Under the pieces are notes generated by a model. It searched no databases. It was given only the letters and a program-made list of their open reading frames with translations, and was not told the origin of the DNA. Positions 1-11,700 of a stretch of 64,000 nucleotides of DNA are shown here, piece after piece (the first letter of the stretch is position 1; every line of letters begins with the position of its first letter). The DNA comes from Aldrovandia affinis (taxonomy: Eukaryota > Chordata > Actinopteri > Notacanthiformes > Halosauridae), in the NCBI GenBank assembly GCA_029706075.1, contig JAINUG010000087.1:1736001-1800000 (forward strand). The letters are read 5' to 3'. A program made the position numbers and the translations under genes.

Positions 1-58
1 AATGTTAGTGCGATAATAGTCATTATTATGCATGGAAACCAGGGGCCGATCCTGTGGC

Positions 59-2904
59 TTAAGCAGACGCAGGTACTGCATCCTCTGGAACTCGTCTGCA
101 GTGGGAAGCGTGTATCCAGGTATCTCTGTCCGCAACCTTCACAGCCGTGGGGGTCGTCAGTAGCACCTGGTACGGTCCCAGCCACCGGGGTTGATGCCAA
201 TGCTTCCGTCTGAGGTCCTTCACCACCACCCAATCTCCTGGCTGCAGCGTGTGGAGGAATCCTCCCTTCGTCTCAGGAAGTGCTGCTTTCACCTTTGAAA
301 AATAGATCTCAGAACATTGTTTAACGCGACGCAGTATCTTACCATCTCGTCATCCATTCCTTGCAGAGTCAGCCGATTCTGTGAAAAGGTGTGTTTAACA
401 TTCTCATTGGTCTTCCTGTCAGCACTTCGTGTGGCGAGAGGCCTGTAGTTCTGTGTGTTCGTCGCATGTACATTAGTGCCAGAGGTAGGCACTGTACCCA
501 TGCGAGGCCTGTTTCATTCATGAGCTTGGTCAGTTTTGTTTTAACTGTCTGATTAGCTCTTTTCGACTGCACCACCACTGGCTGGGTGATAAGCACAGTG
601 TGTTCTCAGGTCTATCTGCAGGCTTTCTGACAAACTCTGAATTACATTATTTACAAAATGAGCTCCATTGTCGCTCGTGAGTTTAGATGGGAGCCCCCAT
701 CTAGGAATGATTTCCCGCACCAATGCTTTTGCAACTGATATAGCCGTTGCCCTCCTGCATGGGAAACATTCAATCCATTTAGAAAACATGTCAACAATTA
801 CCAAGCAATACTTATACCCTTGGCATGGAGTTAGTTCAATGAAATCCATCATTAAGTGCTCAAACGGTCCATCCGGTCGTGGATGAGCAGACTGAGGCAT
901 TGTTATGCCTTTCCCTACATTGTTAGTCAAACAAATAACACATTTCTTACAAAAATTGTCAGCATATACATGAAAGCCTGGTGTATACCAAAATTTATTT
1001 ACAAGTTCTGTCATCCCCCCCTTTGATACATGGTCACTACCATGTATCAATTTGGCAAGGAAAGGAAAAGCAGAACGTGGAAGTGCAGGCAGGCCAGTCG
1101 GGCCTACCCACACGTTGTCACGAAGGGTGCACTGACGTTTCCAAATCCGTAATTCTCGTACATCAGCTCCTGTTTGCAACAGTGAGACATCATTGAGAGA
1201 AAATGGGTTAAAAGGTGGCGTCAGCACAGACATCTGCAAAATGGGGGAGGAAAAAGAGGAAGCAGCCTGCTTAGCTGCCGCATCCGCTGCTGCATTTCCC
1301 TGCGATACTGGATCATTCGCATTCGTGTGGGCCTGACATTTACAAATCGCAATAGAAGAAGGCAACAATATGGCATTCAAAAGATTCTGTACTAATACAT
1401 GATGCATAATTGGTTTTCCTGTAGAGGTGAGAAATCCTCTCTGTGCCCATAAGGCCCCAAAATCCTGACACACCCCGTAAGCATACCTAGAATCAGTATA
1501 GATTGTAACTGACTTCCCCTCTGCCAATCTACAGGCACGATTTAGAGCAAACAGCTCTGCCGCTTGTGCAGAGAGATGTGAAGGCAGCCTCCCACTTTCT
1601 ACTGTACCATATGCCGAACAAACAGCATAGGCCACCAGGGGCTCGCCTGTGGTCCTGTCCCTCTGTGCAGAACCATCCACAAAATATATCAGATCAGAAT
1701 TTGGAAGGGGTGTGTCTGTTAGGTCAGGCCGGGGCTTAGAGAAAATCTCCACCAGCTCCTCACAGGAATGTGGCTCTCCATCATCTTCTGTAGGGAGCAA
1801 AGTAGCAGGGTTAAGTACAGTACAACGTTTCAGGGTGACATGCGACATAGTTAGTAAAACATTTTGCCAATGTAGAATACGTGCCGGTGTTAAATGAGCA
1901 GTCCGTGCCTGCGAGACTATCGCATATACTGCGTGTGGGACGTGCACCGTCAAAGTGCACATGGCCACAATATCAGCACACGCTAAAACAGCCTCTGTGG
2001 CTGCCGCTACGGCCCTCAAACATGGAACCAGTCCTCTAGCTACAGAATCCAGTCGCTTTGAATAGTAACCAACAGGGCGTTGTTTATCCCCATGTTGTTG
2101 CGTAAGTACTGCTGACATAAACCCGTTTTTCTCTGATACAAATAAATTGAAGGGACTTTGATGATTCGGTAAACCTAAACAGGGAGAAGAAGTCAATGCC
2201 TGTTTCAGGCGAGTCAAAGCTGTCAAAGATTCGCTATTCCAGTCAATGTATTCTGTCATGGCCATTTTGTGACCATGTATTAATTCCGAAAGTGGTTGAA
2301 CTATTTCAGCGTAGTTCATGAGCCAAGCTCTACAGTAGCCAGCCATTCCCAAAAGGGTCATCATGTGTTGCTTTGTCGTTGGTTGAGGCAAGGCCAGAAT
2401 CACCTTGATTGGATTCTCTTCGGCAGAATGTTCTTCTTCAGTTGGCGGGGCTGCTTGCATCACTCCTCTGGCCATAGGAGGTCCCGGGCCTCTGGCCATA
2501 GGAAAATGGGGGGTTTGAAGTTCATCTATTAATTGCTGTCTATCCTTTCTGTGTTTGTTCTTCACTGCCTCCATTTGCTCATTTGCCTTAAGTACCATTA
2601 CATCTGTTTTAATGACACATTCTTTCCTTCTCTCTGCTTCCCTCTCCCACTTTCTAAACACGTCCCAATCAATTACTTCCTTATTCCTTCCTGTCTGACT
2701 TGCTTCATGTTTCTCACACATTCTCCTGCAATCTCTAAGTCTTTCTGTACTCAATGTACCGTTAGCAGGGAAACAGCCCCCAGTGATTCTGTGCCAAAAG
2801 GGCACTTGCTCTAAAGCCATCATTCCCCATTTGTCGTACATCACCTTCACCGGTCCAGACAGCGGATCAGGGAGACACGACGCCTTGCTCTCTTTGTTGC
2901 CCAT
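59..2904 (-). pseudogene. Endogenous retrovirus gag-pol remnant (internally deleted, frameshifted)
   Basis: The frame read leftward from 2904 starts like a Gag N-terminus (Met-Gly, a possible myristoylation start). Near 2400-2500 it passes directly into the post-catalytic part of reverse transcriptase, the connection region. It continues through RNase H, with FVDGS near 1675 and TDSRYA near 1490. The integrase follows, with an HHCC zinc finger and the DD(35)E core; its second Asp lies in SDNG near 665 and its Glu near 555. The protease, the capsid and the catalytic half of RT are missing. The frame breaks near 553 just after the integrase Glu. Recognisable integrase follows in a second frame (about 369-590) and the SH3-like C-terminal domain in a third (59-292). 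No env is visible, and the left LTR is outside the window. The pol is gammaretrovirus-like. The element lies antisense in a pkp2 intron and cannot encode a working polymerase. Confidence 0.93.
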
Positions 2905-2934
2905 CCTGTCACTCAAATGAAAAAAATAAATAAA

Positions 2935-2938
<4 letters not shown>

Positions 2939-2976
<38 letters not shown>
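2939..2976. repeat. Poly(T)/poly(A) run
   Basis: A run of about 38 T on the plus strand lies just upstream, in the sense of the retrovirus, of its Gag start. It reads as Lys codons in the minus frame, so the Met upstream of it at 2994 is not a real start. Confidence 0.9.
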
Positions 2977-3199
2977 CACACAATTTTTATTCACTTTTAC
3001 CCATTGGTAATTGCATTCATATCACATTCATTTTTTATTCACTCATACTCAGGCGCAATTGCATTCATTTTTTATTCACTCATACTCACTCTTGGTTTCT
3101 TTTGTAAATTCTCCCCAGGTAAATCCCAGGGGCAATTGTTCACAAACGCTTTTAATAATAATTTTTCCCAAATAAAAAATTATTTGTCATACATTCCTT

Positions 3200-3960
3200 C
3201 TTTCTTGTGACAGAGTCCGCACCTTGTAAGCGATAATCGTTATACCACTGAGCCTTTAACCCTCTTTCTCTTGTCTTCGTCTTGCATATTTTTATTTTTT
3301 ATTTTTTATTTTTTTACGGCCCCACACCGATAGGACCCATAGCTATGCTTCTGATCAGTTAGTATTGACTCTTCAGAATTCCCCAGTCCCCACCGGAAAA
3401 AACTTTTCATCAATTACTCGCCTCGAGACGGCAGGTGTTACCTCTGCCCCGAATCCACACAGGAATTCCCCTAGCGCTAATAGGCACGTTAGGCTCTCAC
3501 CTAACACTTCTTAAAAAAAAAAAAACAGTTCACATTTACATTACATTTACATTTACATTTACAAGTTCCTCACGTGTGCCGTTTTCGGCCCGTTAGGCTC
3601 CAACCTAACACTAATTAGAGACACCTCAGGGACTTGAACCCCGTCCCGGAGACCGGGAGTGTTACCACCTAGGCATACACCTCCGCAGGGACTCGAACCC
3701 CGTCTCGGAGACCAGGAGTGCCACTAAGAAGTTCCACGCTCACTATTTCCCTTTACTTTAATTAATGAACACAGTCTCACCCTTATTTATTTTTTTTGTT
3801 CGGAATGGTGTTAGCCACCACAAACCCTCCGCAGGCTGTCAGGTGGGTCTCACAAATCCTCCTACGGTAGTAGAGAGTGTAGAGCTCCCTGGACCGATCC
3901 TCTGATGGTCCCCGTGCACGGTTAACCCTTGAGTCACTGCGGTTGATCAGCGGCGGACGT
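3200..3960 (-). other. Retroviral 5' leader with repeated hairpins and tRNA-like modules
   Basis: This lies between the primer-binding site and the Gag start. Two copies of a short stem-loop (GTTAGG...CCTAAC) sit at 3488-3505 and 3592-3609. Two minus-strand modules at about 3620-3720 each contain a GGGGTTCRAGTCCC box resembling a pol III B box. A third tRNA-like stretch resembling an A box lies near 3205-3265. A (TTACAT)n run separates the hairpins. Packaging or dimerisation roles for the hairpins are inference from position only. Confidence 0.5.
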
Positions 3961-3965
3961 TACCA

Positions 3966-3982
3966 TCCCATCCTCGTCGCCA
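3966..3982 (-). promoter_or_regulatory. Retroviral primer-binding site, tRNA-Ser(GCT) type
   Basis: Read on the minus strand this begins TGGCGACGAGGATGGGA, five bases after the LTR end. That is the complement of the 3' end of vertebrate tRNA-Ser(GCT) including CCA (17 matching bases, from my knowledge of that tRNA). It fixes the orientation of the provirus and suggests a serine-tRNA primed lineage. Confidence 0.8.
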
Positions 3983-3987
3983 AGAAT

Positions 3988-4250
3988 TGTCGTGGAAATT
4001 CTACTATTCAAAGGAAGAGAGACTGTTTTCAATTATCAAATCAAGTCTTTATTACTGCTTAAACAGGGAAGCAGTCTAACACTCTCGCATGAAGAATGTC
4101 AGAGTATCTCCAACCAGATCAAAGAAATACAACAGTATATATCTTTTACATTCTAGGTGACCATCGCCCTCTGGAGTTTCACCCATTGGCCATGGTTGAA
4201 ACTCCTCCTTTATTGATGGGTCCAAACACATGTTTTACCCTCCCAACATG
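3988..4250 (-). mobile_element. Retroviral LTR (5' LTR of the minus-strand provirus)
   Basis: The U5 end reads ...CCACGACA on the minus strand, with its CA at 3988-3989, next to the primer-binding site. Moving upstream, an AATAAA polyadenylation signal lies at 4047-4052, a TATATA box at 4137-4142, and a CCAAT-like box near 4185. The spacing fits a U3-R-U5 layout. The outer end is uncertain: a TG start fits at 4248 (minus-strand TGTTGGGA), but a longer U3 is possible because I cannot compare it with the partner LTR. Confidence 0.75.
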
Positions 4251-4539
4251 CATACATTAGTACAAGGCAACTCTCACTTATGACCCAGTAAGAACTTTCC
4301 ATCCGTCTTATTATGATTTATACAGCACAATAATAAACTCATTCCCAAAGAACCAACCTTGACGTTTCCGGCTCTCCAACCCAAACATCTTAATGTTTCT
4401 CATTCCAGCACATGAGTTGTCTCCCACTTCTAGCAACACTCGCTTATCTCTTCCTGAATGGAACACCGTATCCAGACAATGTCTGACCCGTGAGTGGAAG
4501 CATAAACAACTCATTCAGCAAGCTGGAAACGTACTGTCG

Positions 4540-4622
4540 GAAGGCCTAATAAAATTTTCCCCTCACACTGTACCTGTACTGTACAATGACAATACATTTG
4601 AATCTAATCTAATATTACTTTA
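4540..4622 (+). repeat. Retroelement 3'-tail-like sequence
   Basis: ACTGTACAATGACAATACA followed by GAATCTAATCTAAT resembles the 3' terminus of fish non-LTR elements. No coding part remains upstream. Confidence 0.35.
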
Positions 4623-5506
4623 ATTAATAAACGTAATTTTTTTTACTACCTACTGTTTGGCTTATACACCTGTACTCTGAAAGGCAGCCGAAGCAGGCGA
4701 TAGGTTGAAACACATTGTGTTGCAGCTTTTGGAGTATATAAGACGACACTCACTGCAAGTTCTGTGATCTTTACCTGAGAGCATCTTATCAGTTTGAAGT
4801 TGTAGTCATTGTATACGTTGTGGTCTTGTACTGTGGTCTTGTACTGTTTTGGGCATTGTTTGTTTTTCACAATTGGCCTGGGATCATTAATTAGTCATGC
4901 CTGCAGGAATACTAACTCCTCTAGGGATAAGGGGTTGAAAGACTTAGCGAGTTAGCGTGTGTAGTGTTTTACAGTTTTAGCGTTTTTTACCTGATTAATG
5001 CTTGTGATATGAAACAATGTCCCTGCAGATAGTAAAGTGCACTACAATATATTAAAATAATATATATGTGCTCAGTCCCTCAAGGAAACACACAGTAAAC
5101 ATGAAAAATAGGGGGGCACGGATACATTTGTATTAGTTTTACCTTACTGTATATGGTTTTGTTACGGTTTTGTTTGTCGCAGTTGACAAAGGATGAAGCC
5201 AAAATGCAGAGACATTTTAGTGGCCGGGAATGGTTGTGCTTAATATCATAAGATTGTTTCATTCCAGTCAATTCCAGTTGTCCCCTCTCTTTTTATTATA
5301 TCTTCTGGTCATATGACTTTAACCGCACATTGTATTGCTGCTGTAGGTAATTATTCTCCAGTGGTTCTGAGATTAAAGGGAATTCTGGGCAGTTCTTTGA
5401 ACAAACAATCAAGAATTTACTTTACATGTATCTTTTTATGATATTTTGGGTCCCTTTTAAGACAAGATGTCAGGAGTGAATGTTTTCATTTGAATAACTC
5501 TGACTG
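4623..5506. other. pkp2 intron sequence, nothing recognised
   Basis: AT-rich DNA with only short spurious frames. I see no exon, RNA gene or full repeat here. Confidence 0.6.
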
Positions 5507-5514
5507 ACCCAAGG

Positions 5515-5708
5515 CAGTGGTTTCCAAACCTCTCCTCGGGGGCCCTCAACCAGTCCAAGTATTTGTTCAATTCCACCACCAGCACACCTAGTTCAACTAG
5601 TTAACTATTTAATGAGCATTGATTAGTTGAATCAGGTGTGCTGGTGATGGAATTGAACAAATACATGGACCAGCTGGGGGTTCCCGAGGACAGGTTTGGG
5701 AACCACTG
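5515..5708. mobile_element. hAT-type MITE (194 bp, long palindrome)
   Basis: Terminal inverted repeats start CAGTGGTT and extend over about 75 bp. The flanking 8-bp target duplication is ACCCAAGG (5507-5514) and ACCTAAGG (5709-5716), with one mismatch. It ends about 60 bp before the first pkp2 exon in the window. Confidence 0.85.
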
Positions 5709-5766
5709 ACCTAAGGAATGACCCTGTTTACATTCATTACTGACTGTGTTGTGTCCTCCTGTGTAG

Positions 5767-6451
5767 ATGTGCTCTTCCACGGGTCACATGAATGGGGACA
5801 GCTGGAGTGGGGAGCGGTCCCCCGGGCGGTTAACGAGGAAAGAAGGCACGAAGAAGCCGTCTATGAGGGTTGAAGTGTCCCCCCCAAGTAGCCCGCAGGC
5901 CTCCTACCTTCGCAATGCAACTCTCCACTATGGGACATCCTACGGGGGTGCCTACACCTTACCCAAACGCAGCCCATCCGCCACCGGAAGCCCCAATATA
6001 GATCGGCCACGGGCTGCAGGGCTCTCTTACCGCTATGCCCGCTCAGAGACGCTCCACAGTAGGAGGGTGAAGGCAATCAGCCCCAGGGCCTACATCAGGG
6101 CCCTGGACTCACAACCGAGGAAGCTGCCCCCCCCAGATGGCTTTGTCTTCAGTCCTAGTGGCCCTGCTTTTGTGGACAACCCTGGGAGGGGCTTGCTGGC
6201 TACCAGCAGCCCGGGTACGAGTCGCTCCGTGGCAGCCAGCAGTCGGACGGGCGGGCCCTGCTCAGGAGAATCCGAAGGGAGACCAGCAGAGTTCAGCAGG
6301 CTTCATACCCCCCCACATACCCAATCTCATACCCTGTCTCGTACCCTGAGTCGGTGGTCAGCGTGGAGGTGGACAGTGGCAGGAAGCAGGCGGTAACAAT
6401 GCAGAGAGTCCAGGCCATGCAGCAGACAGCCAATGAAGAGGTTGTCCAAGG
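5767..6451 (+). CDS. pkp2: pkp2 exon: end of head domain (apparent 1-nt frameshift)
   Basis: An acceptor (GTGTAG) precedes base 5767, so the ATG there is internal, not a start. The head-domain blocks [11 protein letters not shown] and YRYARSE are in this frame up to about 6180. From about 6186 the protein-like frame is a different one ([13 protein letters not shown], then VVQ at the donor). The frame-1 reading ends at a stop at 6394. A G-rich stretch at 6184-6191 is the likely place of a lost base. The donor is GG|GTAAGA. Confidence 0.9.
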
Positions 6452-8684
6452 GTAAGATCACTTTCGGCCTACTATTGCGTGCCTGTAACCCAAGAGGTTG
6501 TTTTTGTGTGCCTGTCAGTTCACAATTTAGCTTTGTTCCTTTTCTGACTGGTAAAAAGCTGATGCACCATTTCACATGTTGCCGTGATGGTGGGATATAT
6601 CTATAATCTTTACTCTGTGTCCCATGTGAATGTCTTTGTTGCAACTGTTGTATCTTATACAGAATACGGGGGGATATATAGGGATTTCATCACTGCATTA
6701 TCACCTCCTAGTTACACAAGTAGAAATTAATCATTATTTTCTTCACAAAGATCCAAGTTAATGGTGCCCACAAGCACTGATTCAGGATCAGCAAAACCCT
6801 AATTATTACCTCAATCATTTAAGCCTAAATAGAGGCACTTTCTGTACTCATGGTCACTTACTGTTTCTCAGACTTCCAACAGGCTCAGATATCCATGGTA
6901 TTTTCTGCCCTTGACAACAGATCTAAGATCAGCTTGCCCAGTTCTAGTCCTAACCCGAACTATTTTGATTCTGAACCAGCACCCTGATTGTTGCTTTTAC
7001 ACGTGAAGTCTGTGTCTTTCAATGGAAGTACGGATCTCTCACACAGGAAGTCAGAGATGCAGAACTGTGTTTAGATTATTCTCTTCCACAAGATGGCCGT
7101 TATAGGACCTTGTGTGGTTTGTCATGGTTTCCCATCCTCACAGGAATTTGGAGGGACATTCGACAGAGCTGACGCTTGAGAAAGCCGTGAGCCTTCTGAC
7201 CCAGGAGAATACAGAGACGCAGATTGCCGCCGCCCAGTACATCCAGCACCAGTGTTTCACCAGCACTGATGCCAAGAAGATGGTAAGTCAAACTTATCCG
7301 CATCACTTCTGCCTTCTCAACATGAAGTGTCACCAAAGATTGGAAGTGTATGGATAGGAGCTAACCATCGGGTTTGTGTATAGAACATGTGTGCTGTCGC
7401 TCTCCTGTCTCAGAGAATAACATTTTTATATTCAAATCGTCCAGCCATAAACCTATGCCCATATTGTGAGTAAATACACTTGATTTATCTTCATTTTGTT
7501 TTGTTTCCCAATTTGGAATCACTAATTGTGCCTCTTGAGTGGCACCTATACTCACGGCTGTGGGTGTGGCCTGATAGCCTGTGGCTGTTTAGTGCATAGT
7601 TTGGAGGAAATAGTGCACTGGTAACCTAAGGAACCCTGCCCTGATAAATTTATACATACCCTACCCCTGGTGGGACAAGGCCAACTGTGTGCCACCGTTG
7701 CAGACTACCTATAGTCATAGTTGTCCAACAACAAACATGTTTTTGGTGACATCATTTTTCTTGAAATTAGAAAATCTTAAAAATGGTCTTTCGTGGATTT
7801 ATGCAGAAGTGACTTTCCTCACCTGTCCCTCACCCATGTCCACAGGTTTTCTACCTGCATGGCGTTCCCAAGCTCATCAGCCTGCTCGAGACCGACAACG
7901 AGCAGCTGCAGACGGTGGCCGCTGGCGCCCTGCGGAATGTCGTGTTCGAGAGCAGTGACAACAAGATGGAGGTCAAGGACAACAACGGAATCCAGGCTGT
8001 TCTGCAGCTCCTGAAGACTTGCCGTGACATAGAGGCCCGGAAACAGCTCACTGGTGAGCAGAGAGAGTGGGGCACCTGAGGAGAAGCTTGCTTATTTGTG
8101 AGCAGAGGCGCATGTCCTCTGAAAAGACAGTTTATTGCCGAGTGGAGGGTTCGGGTGGTCTGAAGAGACCCTGTTTGAAGACCCTGTTTGGGCCTGGGGT
8201 GTTATGGCCATTGATGAATTGTTGTTTTATTCCCCCCCCCCCACCCCCAGGGCTCCTCTGGAACCTGTCTTCTCATGACCTCCTGAAGGACTACCTCTCC
8301 AGAGAGGCTCCACAGACCCTCACAAAATCTGTCCTCGTCTCCTGCTCCGGCATCTACGAAGGAGAAAACCCCAAGGATGACCTGCTGGTTCACCCAGACA
8401 TCTTATACAATACCACGGGCTGCCTGCGGTTAGTGATCTCAAGACTCGCTTATTCTCTGCTGAGCGACTATTGGTCATAAATGTTCTGATGTCAGCCAAC
8501 ATAGACTGTGATCGCTGTCTTTCGCAAAAAAGTATATGTGCACTTGCAGAGACATTTCCATGCGTCATTGTAATCAACAATCCTATAGACTATTAACATT
8601 GGTAACTTATAACGTAGGAAGCACTGCTGCTGATGTTGGAGTGTATCTTACTACTATCTATCTCAACATCTGCTTGTGAATTTC

Positions 8685-8718
<34 letters not shown>

Positions 8719-11700
8719 AATAATAATAATAATAGTGACAATAACAATAATTATTCAGACTTTTCCATTTCTGTAATTTGTTTGAATCTGGAATAATATC
8801 TTAGATAAAAAACCTTTCAGCCTGTTTTAAAATATAAATGTAGTTAATCTGTAAGCATAATCCCACTCCCACAATTTAAGGGTTAGGCCTTCTTTATTTT
8901 TTGTTTTACTTCGCTAAAGTTTCAACATGTGGCACCTTGGCACCTTTAGGTTGCATGATGAGCCATACCTTTCAATCAGTAAGGTTGTGTGATTTGTGAT
9001 GAGTCAATTTGTTAGTTAGTCTAAAGTCATTAGATTGAATGCGGCCATAGTTTGATCAGTGCCATATGACAAAGTTTCTACTGACCTGCCACATTTCATG
9101 AGCACATATTGTAAATTGATTTGAATAAGAGCATCTGCTAAATGATTAAAATGTTATGAAGATGAATGTGGATTTTCTAATAGTGTCTGTCCAAAGTGGT
9201 GGAGTAAACTAAACAAAAAAATATACTAGTAATACTGCCTAAAACAATAGGTTTTCAGCACCTTCATTACTTAGCTCCCTAATAATAGATTTGATGGTGC
9301 CTATGGTGCAAAGGTCTTGCCTTTTAGCTCTTAATAAACATCTCTCAGTGTCAATTTTCTTGACCATTTCCAACTTGGGCTCACCAATAAATCCATCTGA
9401 TAAGGTGTTGGCTTAGAAAATGACTAATTATGGTGAAAAAGAGAAAGCAGGAGTAGTTTATTGCTGTTCCACCCAAAGGGCATATGTTCTGTTGCCTCCA
9501 TTGCTCGTTCTTCTCGAATGGAACTTTGCTATTTCCGGACGAGGCCCTGTGTGGCATCATAAGCACAAGGCATGAGGTAATGACACTGAATAGAGGTTAG
9601 GGCTGTGCCAATATATCGACTCGGTTGAAAATCATGATTATATTTTTCCCAATGCAGTATCAATGCTCTGTGTATGTTCACTTGAGCCTGAAGGTGCAGA
9701 AGATGATTCAATTCCATTCAAGCTCAATAAAAAAGCTCTATAAAAAAGGATAGAAATAAATAGAACAAAACAGGCTTTGTTGTTATGGGGTGTTAATGGG
9801 TTTTTGATTCAATTTTGTCCTTTGAAGTATATTATAGTAATATTATTTGAGTATTGAATCGTGATTCAGCCGTGATATTGTGATGGATCGTGAGTATGTG
9901 TAACGTGATATAGAGGTGGGGACCGTGGCATAGCAAGTGTGCTTGGTAGTATTCTAATCACCCCACCCCTCCTGCAAGAGCTGCAATCTCGCGTCTCACG
10001 TCCATTTCTCACGAGGCTGTATGATATTAGCCCATCCTCAAATGCCACTCCATGATTCCAGGGCTGTAAATATTGCTTTTCAAATTCAGATTCCTGATGC
10101 TATACTGTAAAGAATTTCTCGTTTACTCATTTGAAGATGGTGTATATCTCAGGTCCCAGCTATGATAACAGATTTATGTTGAAGTTTATCCAGGATTTGC
10201 ATTAATCTGTGTTGATTTTGTAGGTAGGTAGCTGGTGAGATGGAGTTTCTGTCCCCTGTTTTCCCTTTTGGGCCTTATTTGCTGGAGGGTCTTGTGGCCC
10301 TGGGGTTGTGGGGGTATGTGGTCCCACAGAAATAAGTGAATGAGGAATGGAAGCTGCTTATGTAGCACAGGTACAGACCTCAAGTTCCGTTGTAGATTTA
10401 AACAGACCACAGAGACCGAGACAGAGACTTGGGGAATGATACAGGGATCTGAGCAATGTATGGATCCATCCAGATAGTTATTGTTTAATTAAAATTGTTC
10501 TTAGAGCATTCTGTTTTTACAGCATCTGTTATTTTGAATGCTTTCAGGTTTCCCTGTATATGAGAATCTTCCAAGCAGCAACAACAACAACAACAATAAT
10601 AATAATAATAATAATCACCACCATCATCATCATTTTTTCTTATAAAAGAAACATGCATGTCTCCTGCAACACCAGTTCTTGTTTATTCCAGTTTCAAAAT
10701 TCTCGAAAACCCGAAAAAGGATGCAATATTTACTATACACAGTTGTTAATGCTAGATTTAAAAGTTTATTTTTTTACAGTCAATATTTTGAAATACAGGT
10801 AACTGCCAAAATAAAGGAAACACCAACACATTCTGTGGATGCAGGACACTACATTTTAACATTGACATGAGAAGTAATTTAAGGGATGCCATTTTTTCAT
10901 AGGTGCTCGCATTGAAACAAAAAATAGGTTGGTATATATTATGTACAGTAGAACCTCGAAGGTATAAGCGCATTGGAAATCGAGGTCTTTTGGAACTCAG
11001 AAATGTTCGGAACTTTGAAAGTGACGTAGGTTCTGAATAATAATAATGGAACTTGGTGAGTATGTTTTTTAAGACTGAGTAAAAAGAATGTTCAATTTGC
11101 CAGTTGGTCTGACATTCTCTTAGCTCTGCATGTCTGTTTGATAATCACCATACTTATTTAGGTTTTCTGTCTGAGGGATTCATTCACATACATTTGAGAG
11201 GACTGTGCTGAGTCTACACTTAATTCTCTGCATTGATTTCCTCAACAATGTGATGTGTTGCGGACTTGTGCTGAACCAATCACTTGAAAAGGCGAGTCTT
11301 CCTCACCCACTCTGCGAGTGTCAATGACATCCTGAATAAAGAGTAGAAAGGTTTATCAATAGGCTACAGTATCTTGCACACTGGCTAAAGTTGATAATGA
11401 AATGTCAGCAGCTCTTCCGTTATCTTTGGAGATAGAAGTTCACCTGAAGTTCATTTATTCGGCCTTTCAGAAATGTAGTTTGTCCAGTCATGTCTCATAA
11501 AATAGCGCAATAAAATCGATAAGATTGGCATATAATTAGCAGTGCTTTCATGGTACCGTAACATTCAGCTGAGTAGCATTTGTGTGGAGTGATAGTAAGC
11601 TTATTCCTAGCCAGCTAACAAAAGTAGTTGATGTCACATCATCATTTAGAATGTTCAGATATAGATATTCCAAACACACCCATGTGTCTGTCCTCGCCAA

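Noticed and set aside
5767..6396. Stand-alone 209-codon gene starting at 5767
   Set aside because: The ATG directly follows a splice acceptor and the 3' part of the frame is non-coding; it is an internal pkp2 exon with a frameshift.
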